Assembly (NCBI GenBank): GCA_964478335.1 | Contig: CAYZIC010000014.1 | Span: 1 to 41,448, forward strand | Direction of reading: 5' to 3' | Length of the DNA stretch: 41,448 nt | DNA from: CAYZIC01 sp964478335 | GTDB lineage: Bacteria > Verrucomicrobiota > Kiritimatiellia > RFP12 > DVOR01 | Shown here: one piece after another, positions 7,103-14,170 of the stretch | Layout: every line of letters begins with the position of its first letter | How positions within the stretch are numbered: position 1 is the first letter of the stretch | Program-made: the position numbers and the translations under genes | Notes under the pieces: model-generated | The model's database searches: none | Seen by the model: the letters and a program-made list of their open reading frames with translations, nothing else | Told to the model about the DNA's origin: nothing

Positions 7103-8397
7103 TGAACCACCTCTTTATTAATTACCTTCAAACAATCAACGACATCGTCTTTTTTTACATACAGGGCTGAGAAATCACACTCTTTAGGAAGTAGCTGGTT
7201 CTCGACCTTGATCACAACAGATGAGCAATCTGTCAATTTTGCAAAGGTGCCGTCTTTCTTTTTAATCAAAACCTCATTATTGCCTTTATAATACGATTGT
7301 TTTGCACGATCCTTGTAGGCAATCTTTTCTCGCAAACGATTCTCGACCTCTTGAGCGTCTTTTTCATCGTCTAGGGTGTCTAAAACTTTGTAATAGACTT
7401 GACGGTGATGAACTCTGTCCACTAAAGCCTTACAATCGTCAATCGCCAAGTTCGCCTTTGCGAATTCATAAATGGTATAGTCGTCAATACTAATGTAGTT
7501 ATTTAGGTTTCTAGCATTGATTGGCGGATCAAATGTTTCTTTCTTCTTTTTCTTCAAGTATGCCTTTAGCACTTGTGCAACATGAAAGTCGTAGACTCGT
7601 CTCGTCTTATGGAAATAGACTTGGCTAAACATCATATAGCGTGCGAGGATGAGTGATTCGGCGGCATAGACGCCTGACTCATCTAAGGCTAATTGTAGCG
7701 AACCATTCTCATCTTTAACGACACAGAGGGTCTCAATGAGTCGATCTAAATCGTATTTACCATACTGAACCCCTGCATAGTAGGAGTCTCTCAAAAGATA
7801 GTCTGCTCGATCGGCATCTAGTTGACTCGATATCAAGCTATGCAAAAACAGTTCCGTTTTACTTGCCGCTTGAGCATTGATTCTTAAGACGTTTGTTATT
7901 TCAGAAGCTTTAATTCCGTAATTGACATTTGCTGCGTCATCCTCAATCAAATCTTTTAACACATGCTGGATAATACCGATAGAATAACTTTCATGATCAT
8001 AACGCTCTTTTGCGCCTTCTGTCGGTCTAAATGGCATAATCGACTCTGCTGCGTGAGAAAATGGAGCATGACCGACATCATGTAAAAGAGCTGCAAATCG
8101 TAATATCTGCAACAACCGTGCGAGGCCATGCTCATTAACGCCTAGTTCATTCAATAACATGTCTCGATTGTCGCCATCTGCCATCAGTTTATTGAACATT
8201 CGCGTTGCTAAAAACATAACGCCTAGGGAATGCTCAAAGCGAGTATGAACTGCTCCAGGGTAAATGTATGATGTTAATGATAATTGATGGATACGTCTCA
8301 AACGTTGAAACGCAGGGCTATCGATTACATTTTTCTCCCAGGAATTAAACGTAATAAATCCGTGAATTGGGTCTCGAACTTCAAATAGTGTCACCAT
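7099..8397 (-). CDS. HD-domain phosphohydrolase, COG1078/YwfO type
   Basis: This 432-residue protein has the N-terminal signature of COG1078 enzymes, RDPIHGFITFNSW (8-20) and FQRLRRIHQLSLTSYIYPGA (30-49). The HD metal site is H56 in TRFEHSLGV, H106-D107 in AALLHDVGHAPFSHAAE, and D194 in SQLDADRADYLLRD. Family members are cytoplasmic metal-dependent phosphohydrolases, several with dNTP triphosphohydrolase activity. The substrate here is not fixed by sequence. GAGGA precedes the ATG at 8397 at good spacing. A promoter lies at 8454-8482 and a 26-bp palindrome directly upstream of it. The downstream gene is the YwgA-like partner (4-nt overlap), followed by a terminator, so the pair forms a complete two-gene operon inside the accessory region. 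Confidence 0.85.
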   Translation of the reverse strand: MVTLFEVRDPIHGFITFNSWEKNVIDSPAFQRLRRIHQLSLTSYIYPGAVHTRFEHSLGVMFLATRMFNKLMADGDNRDMLLNELGVNEHGLARLLQILRFAALLHDVGHAPFSHAAESIMPFRPTEGAKERYDHESYSIGIIQHVLKDLIEDDAANVNYGIKASEITNVLRINAQAASKTELFLHSLISSQLDADRADYLLRDSYYAGVQYGKYDLDRLIETLCVVKDENGSLQLALDESGVYAAESLILARYMMFSQVYFHKTRRVYDFHVAQVLKAYLKKKKKETFDPPINARNLNNYISIDDYTIYEFAKANLAIDDCKALVDRVHHRQVYYKVLDTLDDEKDAQEVENRLREKIAYKDRAKQSYYKGNNEVLIKKKDGTFAKLTDCSSVVIKVENQLLPKECDFSALYVKKDDVVDCLKVINKEVVQ

Positions 8398-8453
8398 ACT
8401 AAAATCCTCAAGCTATTCAATTACGACCTACGTCCATCTCTAAATGTGCATCT

Positions 8454-8482
8454 ACTATAGCATACTCGATTAGGAATAGCAA
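8454..8482 (-). promoter_or_regulatory. Sigma-70 type promoter for the HD/YwgA operon
   Basis: On the minus strand TTGCTA (8477-8482) is separated by exactly 17 bp from TATAGT (8454-8459). The expected start of transcription is about 50 bp upstream of the HD start codon. Confidence 0.65.
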
Positions 8483-8484
8483 GG

Positions 8485-8510
8485 AGAAAAGGCGAATATT
8501 CGCCTTTTCT
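8485..8510. promoter_or_regulatory. Perfect 26-bp palindrome next to the HD-operon -35 element
   Basis: AGAAAAGGCGAATATTCGCCTTTTCT with no central spacer sits 2 bp upstream of the -35 hexamer (arm 8485-8497). A hyphen-free dyad at this place fits an operator. As RNA it could also fold into a hairpin ending in TTTTCT on either strand, so a bidirectional terminator is the alternative. Confidence 0.55.
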
Positions 8511-8519
8511 AGTTACAGT

Positions 8520-8907
8520 TTTAAGTTTTAGTTGCAGGAAGAGGGAGGAGGCTGCGCCTCCTAGTTCGAGTTCGAGTCTTGAGTTCGAGTACTAGGAGGG
8601 GCTGCCGCCCCACACCCTGCTTATTTAAGGACGCAGAGCCGTTGCAGCGTAAGAAAGGAGCGCCTGCGGCGGGTTGTCTGCGTGGTGGCGGCGGAGCCGC
8701 GGGACTGCTAGCTGCGCGCTGCGCTTGCGGGTAGCGAGAGTTATTGATAGGCTGAGCGGAGGCCATCTTAAAAGCCGTAGCGGATGGCTGTCGCACCCCT
8801 ACTCTACTGGCCGATGGCCAATAGCTGATAACTGGTCTCCTGGTCTCGCTGAACTAGCTGTACTCGCTGTATTCGCTCTTGGTCTAGGTCAAGTGGCATA
8901 GCCACTT
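8520..8907. repeat. Intergenic repeat block D, GC-rich palindromic modules
   Basis: The stretch contains GGAGGCTGCGCCTCC (8547-8561), CGAGTT repeats (8563-8590), GGGGCTGCCGCCCC (about 8598-8611), GGCGGCGGAGCCGC (about 8687-8700), CTAGCTGTACTCGCTGT (8854-8870) and a hairpin AAGTGGCataGCCACTT (8891-8907). All but the last of these words also occur in, or closely resemble, words in the other blocks. No gene is evident. Confidence 0.7.
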
Positions 8908-8961
8908 GCTCGCACATGGGTGTTATTGTAAAGGGGGATTTGAAAAAAATGAAAAAAGTAC

Positions 8962-8991
8962 TTGCAAAATAAATAGCACCTGTGCTATGTT
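8962..8991 (+). promoter_or_regulatory. Possible promoter of the PEP-CTERM relic
   Basis: TTGCAA (8962-8967), an 18-bp spacer and TATGTT (8986-8991) lie about 90 bp upstream of the relic's ATG. The spacer end and -10 overlap a small dyad AGCACctGTGCT. Confidence 0.4.
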
Positions 8992-9080
8992 AAGGGCATA
9001 AATGACAGCGGTATCCCTTTGTGTGATGTTTAAAACACTGTTCATTTATAATTCACCTCGCAACCGAAAGGTTCAACGCG

Positions 9081-9654
9081 ATGAAAAAAAACTACTGGCT
9101 GCCGCTGTATTGCTGGCAGCGTGTGTGCATGCCGTTCAAGTAGACTTGTCCCAATATGAGTGGACTGCCTACGACAACGGCCACCTGAATTCGAATCCTG
9201 TCATCAACTTATCTGCTTCTGCTAGCAGTGGTTCGGCGCTCTATTCGATGAAGGTATCCGATCAAACTGGTAGCTTCGAGACGATCAATGGTTTTACTGT
9301 AGAAAGTATCACCAATGGCATTCGCCTTCTCTCGGGCAACTCTGAGATTGGACGTGTTAATGGTCTGGATAACGGAAGTAATGTGACGTTGCTATTGTCT
9401 TGTGAGAATAGCTAGGTCGATGTCTTCTTTTCGTTGGGGATAGCGTAGTGCTAGACCTTGACTTATTGGTGGCTGATCGGCCGTATATTTCTGGGTCTAA
9501 ACTCTATGACAATTCTGTAACTAAAAAGTTCACGCCTACGTATGTGGCGTATACGCCTCATGCGAATATCGTGCCGGAATCGGGCTCTTTGGCGGTATTC
9601 TTTGCTGGATTGTCTTTATTAACGCTGAAGCGGAGGGTCAAGCGTTGCATTTAG
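9081..9654 (+). pseudogene. Decayed PEP-CTERM-type exported protein gene
   Basis: An ATG at 9081 is followed by eight A. One more A would give a MKKK start flowing into LLAAAVLLAACVHAVQVDLS, a normal signal peptide, but as written the ATG frame runs out soon after. The middle part (to the TAG at 9413-9415) has the Ser/Asn-rich strand pattern of exported proteins. The final part is in a third frame (open from 9412 to 9654) and ends with VPESGSLAVFFAGLSLLTL followed by KRRVKR. This is the tripartite PEP-CTERM sorting signal (VPE-x-G, hydrophobic helix, basic tail) used by exosortase. At least two frame changes plus stops at 9413 and about 9445 make it a relic, not a single sequencing slip. No exosortase gene is in the window. 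Confidence 0.65.
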
Positions 9655-9672
9655 TGTGTGCGTGGCTCTTCG

Positions 9673-9710
9673 AAATCCCTCAGCGTGCTATGCGCTGGGG
9701 GATTTTTGTT
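9673..9710 (+). terminator. Rho-independent terminator after the PEP-CTERM relic
   Basis: AAATCCCtCAGCG (9673-9685) pairs with CGCTGgGGGATTT across a 7-nt loop, followed by TTTGTTT. It lies about 20 bp after the relic's stop. Confidence 0.75.
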
Positions 9711-9889
9711 TGGCGGCGTAGGAGGAGCGAGCAAGCTCGTAGGGCTACGAGGTTTTAGCATCGAAGTACGCATAACAGGCTAAAGGGCTACGGCATGAGA
9801 TGGGTCTTGGACAGATCAGATTATGGGCGTGGGGGCTGATGAGGCCTCCTGGGTGACGCATGAAATTTTGGGTGGTGGAGATTTTAAGC

Positions 9890-9918
9890 TTGTCTTTTTA
9901 ATGGAAGTATGATATAGT
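9890..9918 (+). promoter_or_regulatory. Promoter of the amino acid ABC transporter operon
   Basis: TTGTCT (9890-9895), a 17-bp spacer and TATAGT (9913-9918) lie about 45 bp upstream of ATG 9963. The 180 bp between the preceding terminator and this promoter hold only a small dyad CTCGTAGggCTACGAG (9736-9751). Confidence 0.65.
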
Positions 9919-9962
9919 TATTATTTTTGTTTCTGTATGGTCTCTCTATCGAAGGATTTCAC

Positions 9963-11420
9963 ATGCGTCAGCTCTTTTACTCTATTCTTTTTGCACTGTT
10001 TGCGCTCGTTTGTTTCTGCGGGTGTGGGGATAATGGTGGTGAGCAAAAGCCACTAAAGGTGGTTATGGATGCGACGTTTCCGCCCTATGAATACAAGAGT
10101 GAAGGCCAAATCGTTGGTATCGACCCTACGATAATGAGAGAGATCGGGCAATTGCTTGGTCGTGATGTCGTCTTTGAGGACATGAATTTTAACTCGATCA
10201 TTGCCGCTATTGCGACTGGGAAGGCTGATGTGGCGGCTTCTGGGATCACGGTGACAGAAGAGCGCAAAAAGCAGATTCTCTTTAGTGATCCCTATATCGA
10301 GGCAGGCTTGGTCTGTCTCTACTTGCGTAGCAAAACCGAGCCGTCAATAGGCGCCCTAAAATACAATCGCATCGGTGTGCAGCATGGCTCTACGAGTGAT
10401 GTCTATGTGACGAAAAACCTCGCTGAACCTGACCGCTTTGACAATGCAGCACTGGCTGTTGAGGCGCTGAAGGTGAAAAAGGTCGACTATGTGGTGATGG
10501 ATCGTGCACCAGCAGAGATCTATTGTCAAAAAAATCCAACGATTGTGATGCACAAGCAGGCTTTGACCTCAGAGTCGTACGCATTGGCACTATCTAAGTC
10601 GAATCCAGAATTGGCCATTCAAATCAATGCGGCGCTTAAAACGCTCCGAGACACAGGCAAACTGGCAGCAATCATTGCTCAATACAAGGATAATAAAGCC
10701 GTCGCAATAGACTCTCTCAAGACGCTGTCGTGGTGGGGTAAATTTAAGGAGGCACTGCACAGCAATTTTGTGAAAGAGGGTCGCTGGAAATACATCGTCT
10801 CTGGTCTTGGTGTCACGCTAATCGTGTCTGGTTTCTCGGTGCTTTTGGGTATTGTGGTGGGTTTTGTAATTGCAACGATTCGCGCCACGAATGAGCTGGA
10901 GGGTCGCTATAAGTGGCTCAATCGTCTCTGCAAGCTCTACTTGACTGTCATCCGTGGCACGCCTGTGGTGGTGCAGTTGTTGATTATCTACTTTGTCATC
11001 TTTGGCTCTGTCGATATCAATAAGATCGTGGTGGCGATTGTTGCCTTTGGGTTGAATTCGGGTGCCTATGTTGCGGAGATTATCCGTGGGGGTATCTTGT
11101 CAATCGATCGGGGACAATTTGAGGCCGGGCGTAGTCTGGGGCTAAGCTATGCAAAGACGATGCGCTTGATTATTTTGCCGCAGACGATTAAACAGGTCTT
11201 GCCGTCGCTGGGTAATGAATTTATTGTGTTGATTAAGGAAACGAGTGTTGCAGGATTTATCGCCCTCCAAGACTTGACCAAGGCTGGAGACATCATTCGT
11301 AGCCAGACTTATGCGGCATTTCTCCCCCTAATGACCGTGGCGATGATCTACCTCTCTCTGGTTATCGTGGTCTCCCACGTGCTCACTCAATTTGAAAGAA
11401 AGCTCAAAGCCAATGACTAA
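9963..11420 (+). CDS. Polar amino acid ABC transporter, substrate-binding protein fused to permease
   Basis: This 485-residue fusion starts with a lipoprotein-like signal sequence (MRQLFYSILFALFALVCFCG, with cysteines near 16-20). A family 3 solute-binding domain follows (about 28-250), showing MDATFPPYEY, VGIDPTIM, FEDMNFNSIIAAIATGKADV and an ITVTEERKKQILFSDPY segment. The His/Glu/Gln-type permease domain (about 275-480) has the EAA loop EAGRSLGLSYAKTMRLIILP and FIVLIKETSVAGFI. Polar amino acids such as glutamine, glutamate or histidine are the usual substrates. An upstream TTG at 9927 also opens this frame, but ATG 9963 has GAAGGA at 9951-9956 and begins the signal peptide, so it is preferred. 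The stop overlaps the ATPase gene start by 8 nt. GlnP/GlnH fusions are known in Gram-positives. How the fused binding domain is held outside the membrane should resemble those. Confidence 0.88.
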   Translation: MRQLFYSILFALFALVCFCGCGDNGGEQKPLKVVMDATFPPYEYKSEGQIVGIDPTIMREIGQLLGRDVVFEDMNFNSIIAAIATGKADVAASGITVTEERKKQILFSDPYIEAGLVCLYLRSKTEPSIGALKYNRIGVQHGSTSDVYVTKNLAEPDRFDNAALAVEALKVKKVDYVVMDRAPAEIYCQKNPTIVMHKQALTSESYALALSKSNPELAIQINAALKTLRDTGKLAAIIAQYKDNKAVAIDSLKTLSWWGKFKEALHSNFVKEGRWKYIVSGLGVTLIVSGFSVLLGIVVGFVIATIRATNELEGRYKWLNRLCKLYLTVIRGTPVVVQLLIIYFVIFGSVDINKIVVAIVAFGLNSGAYVAEIIRGGILSIDRGQFEAGRSLGLSYAKTMRLIILPQTIKQVLPSLGNEFIVLIKETSVAGFIALQDLTKAGDIIRSQTYAAFLPLMTVAMIYLSLVIVVSHVLTQFERKLKAND

Positions 11421-12156
11421 TCCATCCCCCCTACTCGAAGCGAAGGCAATTGTTAAAGATTTCTCCTCTCAGCGTGCTGTCGATGGCATTGACCTCACTG
11501 TCAATGCTGGCGATGCGATCTTTATTGTTGGGCCATCTGGCTCGGGTAAAAGCACGTTGTTGCGGTGCTTAAACCTCTTAGAAAAACCGACCTCAGGCAC
11601 GATCTCTTTTAAGGGTGAAATGATCACTACGAAAAAGAGCTCGATCAATCGCTATCGCGAACACGTCGGGATGGTCTTTCAACATTTCAACCTTTTCCCG
11701 CATTTAACGGTACTAGAAAATATCACCATCGCTCCAATTGAAACGCGTCGTCTCTCTGCAGAGGATGCTCGATCGAAGGCTTTGGTACTTTTGGAGCGTA
11801 TTGGTCTACTCGATAAGCAGGATGCCTATCCGCACAAGCTCTCGGGTGGTCAAAAGCAACGTATTGCCATTGTGCGATCGCTCGTCATGAATCCTGATGT
11901 GATCTTATTTGACGAACCCACCTCTGCACTTGATCCAGAAATGGTGGGAGAAGTATTGGCACTGATGAAGGATTTGGTCAAGGACAACTTGACCGTGGTG
12001 GTGGTCACCCATGAGATAAACTTCGCTCGTGAGGTCGCCAATCGCATTCTCTTCTTGGATCGTGGCAAGGTCATCGCTGATCAGTCCCCAGAACAATTCT
12101 TTTCGCATGCGCAAGATAATCCGCGTATTACGGAATTTCTCTCGCACATTTTGTAG
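11413..12156 (+). CDS. glnQ: Polar amino acid ABC transporter ATP-binding protein
   Basis: The 247-residue protein has a complete nucleotide-binding domain. Walker A GPSGSGKST is near residues 38-46, the Q-loop lies in MVFQHFNLFPHLTVLENI, the signature is LSGGQKQR, Walker B plus D-loop is VILFDEPTSALDPEMVGEV, and the switch histidine is in VVVVTHEINFA. The FQHFNLFPH segment is typical of the GlnQ/HisP/ArtP subfamily. It powers the fused binding protein/permease encoded just upstream, whose stop codon it overlaps by 8 nt. ATG 11413 is preferred over an in-frame TTG at 11392 because the domain begins there. The next gene (rpoN) is convergent, and the 82-bp gap holds only a weak GAGGG/CCCTC stem without a T-run. 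Confidence 0.92.
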   Translation: MTNPSPLLEAKAIVKDFSSQRAVDGIDLTVNAGDAIFIVGPSGSGKSTLLRCLNLLEKPTSGTISFKGEMITTKKSSINRYREHVGMVFQHFNLFPHLTVLENITIAPIETRRLSAEDARSKALVLLERIGLLDKQDAYPHKLSGGQKQRIAIVRSLVMNPDVILFDEPTSALDPEMVGEVLALMKDLVKDNLTVVVVTHEINFAREVANRILFLDRGKVIADQSPEQFFSHAQDNPRITEFLSHIL

Positions 12157-12238
12157 CGGTCTGCAATCGTAAGACTCGTTAATTAAGGGAGGGTAGCCAT
12201 CTTGCCCTCGCAGTATCTGCTGTGCCTACTGACCTTGC

Positions 12239-13600
12239 CTAGCGATCGGAGCGAGCTCGGCTACGTTGGCTTGGTATCATGAGCTGGGTGCGGTATTTGG
12301 AGACTGTGCGGCGGGCAATGGGGATGCCTTGTTTGCTCAGAGCGTGGGCAATGGCTTGGTCACTTAGGGGTGCATCTGGGGATTCTGCTTGGATGAGCGA
12401 GCGAATGAGCGCTGGGATGGGGGTAGATTCTTGAGGCATGCTAAAGAAAATGGAGAGTGGATAAATGCCTCGGGGTGTTTTGATCGTCTTATCATGCACG
12501 GCGCGACTAATGGTACTGGGGTGTAGGTCGAGCTCTTGTGCGAGGGTTTGCTGTGTGAGGGGCTTGAGGGCATCCATCCCATGATCGAAAAAGTCTAGTT
12601 GGTGATCAATGATCGCCTGGCTAACGCGCTGTAGCGTCAAGCCTCGAATGTGAATGCTATCGATGAGGCTTTGGGCGGCCTTGATCTGTTTTTGGAGATA
12701 GGCTTGATCTGCTTGATTAAGGATTTGATTATCGGCAAGCATGGCACGATAGTGGGCATTGAGACGCAATTTTGGCATCCACTGGGTATCAACAATGGCA
12801 GTCCATCGTCCATCGGATTTAGCGGCGATGACTTCTGGAGTAAGGGGTGAGAGGATTTGTTGGCTAAAGGCAGCGCCTGGCATTGGGCTGAGTCTTTTTA
12901 ATGACGCTCTAATCGTAGCAAGTCGCTCTGGCGTAATGGAGAGGGTTTGCATCAGGCGGTCGGGTTCATCAACGAGCTGCTGGAGATGGCTAACTACACG
13001 TAGTGCCATTGCGTAGTCAGGAAAGGATGGGCCGATGGCGTGAATCTGTAGGGAAAGGGATTCTTGTGGCGTGCGGGCGCCAATGCCGGGTGGATCGAAT
13101 TGTTGAATGGTGGCCAAGTCGTGAAGGAGCTCTTCGTGGCGGATGTCTAGGATCATCTCAAGATCGGGTAAGGAGCCCGTGAAATAGCCTGCAGGATCGA
13201 TATTACCAATCAGTAGCTGTATGCGCTCGAAGTGTGCAGGGGAGAGGTTGAGAAGGGCTGCTTGCTGCAAAAGGTGATCTTGTAAGGAAATTGGAGTGCG
13301 CAAGTGGTCAATTAGGCGATCGTGCTTGAGCTGGGCAGATTGGGGATCTGTCGCTTGTTGTGGATCGGAGAGATCAAGCTCATACTCTGGCGCTTGGGCA
13401 TCTTCGCTTTGGGTAAGGGCGTCAAAAGAGACCGTACTGGGAGGGTCGGCATACTCAAGGGTGGGATTTTGCTCGACAGCCTCATGGATGATTTGCGTAA
13501 TCTCAGCAATGGGCGCATGTAAAAGTTTCAGGCCCTGGTGCATAAATGCACTCAGGGTCTGAGCTTGTTTTTGAGTGGTTGTGAGTGCCGTGTGAGCCAT
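12239..13600 (-). CDS. rpoN: RNA polymerase sigma-54 factor
   Basis: The 453-residue protein shows the sigma-54 layout. Region I is at the N-terminus (TTQKQAQTLSAFMHQGLKLL then EAVEQNPTLEY), an acidic region II lies near 55-90, and the core-binding domain includes FDPPGIGARTPQESL. A helix-turn-helix is around TLAQELDLHPSTISRAV with the following KTPRGIYPLSIFFS, and the RpoN box ARRTVSKYR is at about 429-437. It directs polymerase to -24/-12 promoters and needs AAA+ activators, none of which is encoded in this window. It is the last gene of a leftward cluster, 12 bp after the DJ-1-like gene. GTGGAT precedes the ATG. Usual rpoN neighbours (lptB, hpf, PTS genes) are absent. Confidence 0.93.
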   Translation of the reverse strand: MAHTALTTTQKQAQTLSAFMHQGLKLLHAPIAEITQIIHEAVEQNPTLEYADPPSTVSFDALTQSEDAQAPEYELDLSDPQQATDPQSAQLKHDRLIDHLRTPISLQDHLLQQAALLNLSPAHFERIQLLIGNIDPAGYFTGSLPDLEMILDIRHEELLHDLATIQQFDPPGIGARTPQESLSLQIHAIGPSFPDYAMALRVVSHLQQLVDEPDRLMQTLSITPERLATIRASLKRLSPMPGAAFSQQILSPLTPEVIAAKSDGRWTAIVDTQWMPKLRLNAHYRAMLADNQILNQADQAYLQKQIKAAQSLIDSIHIRGLTLQRVSQAIIDHQLDFFDHGMDALKPLTQQTLAQELDLHPSTISRAVHDKTIKTPRGIYPLSIFFSMPQESTPIPALIRSLIQAESPDAPLSDQAIAHALSKQGIPIARRTVSKYRTQLMIPSQRSRARSDR

Positions 13601-13612
13601 CGTTGATCCACA

Positions 13613-14170
13613 TTAGCACGTCGCAAGAAATGCTTGTGCGACGCTATTGGCGCATTCATCACCTAGCAGGTGCCTAATAATGGCTAATGCAAAGGCAATT
13701 GCGGATGCTGGACCTTGAGCAGTGATGAGCTTGCCATCGCAGACGACTGGTTGGTCGAGGTAGGAGGGTATGGCCTCAATCAAGGTTGGCGCAGGATAAC
13801 CGGTTGCTTTTTTATTGGCGAGACACCCTATTGGCGCAAGTACGCATGCAGGGGCAGCACAAATAGCAGCAATGAGCTTGCCTTGTTGGTGGAGGTCTAG
13901 AATCATCTCGGTCGCTGATTGAGAGGCGTGTATAGCCTCGACACCGCCCATGCCACCTGGGAGAACGATACCATCATAGTCTGCAGATTGGATGGTATCG
14001 CAGGTTGTATCTGCGAGCATGGTCACGTGATGGGCACCTTGGACGGCGAGCTCGGAAGTGAGGCTCACTGTGGTGACCTGGATCTGAGCGCGACGAAGGA
14101 GGTCGAGCGTGGCGATGGCTTCGGTTTCTTCAAAGCCGCAACCTAGGAGGAGGAGGAGATGGGGCATCAT
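13613..14170 (-). CDS. DJ-1/PfpI/ThiJ family protein
   Basis: The 185-residue protein is a single DJ-1/PfpI domain. It has GFEETEA (12-18) with the conserved acid E17, DYDGIVLPGGMGGVEAI, and the nucleophile elbow AAICAAPACVL with C104. The closing KATGYPAPTL and VVCDGKLITAQGPASA segments match bacterial YajL/DJ-1-like members. These are described as glyoxalase III, deglycase or chaperone-like enzymes that guard against carbonyl or oxidative damage, and the exact activity is debated. ATG at 14170 shares one base with the stop of the upstream membrane-TPR gene (TAATG), indicating coupled translation. A second ATG directly follows and could be the true start. Confidence 0.88.
   Translation of the reverse strand: MMPHLLLLLGCGFEETEAIATLDLLRRAQIQVTTVSLTSELAVQGAHHVTMLADTTCDTIQSADYDGIVLPGGMGGVEAIHASQSATEMILDLHQQGKLIAAICAAPACVLAPIGCLANKKATGYPAPTLIEAIPSYLDQPVVCDGKLITAQGPASAIAFALAIIRHLLGDECANSVAQAFLATC

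Noticed and set aside
8674..8901. 75-codon frame in repeat block D
   Set aside because: Composed of repeat modules and low-complexity residues.
8895..8909. Sigma-54-like -24/-12 element upstream of the PEP-CTERM relic
   Set aside because: GG and GC are 11 nt apart rather than the required 10, and the site is part of a simple AAGTGGC/GCCACTT hairpin.
12157..12238. Terminator between the convergent ABC transporter and rpoN genes
   Set aside because: Only a 5-bp GAGGG/CCCTC stem with no T-run is present.
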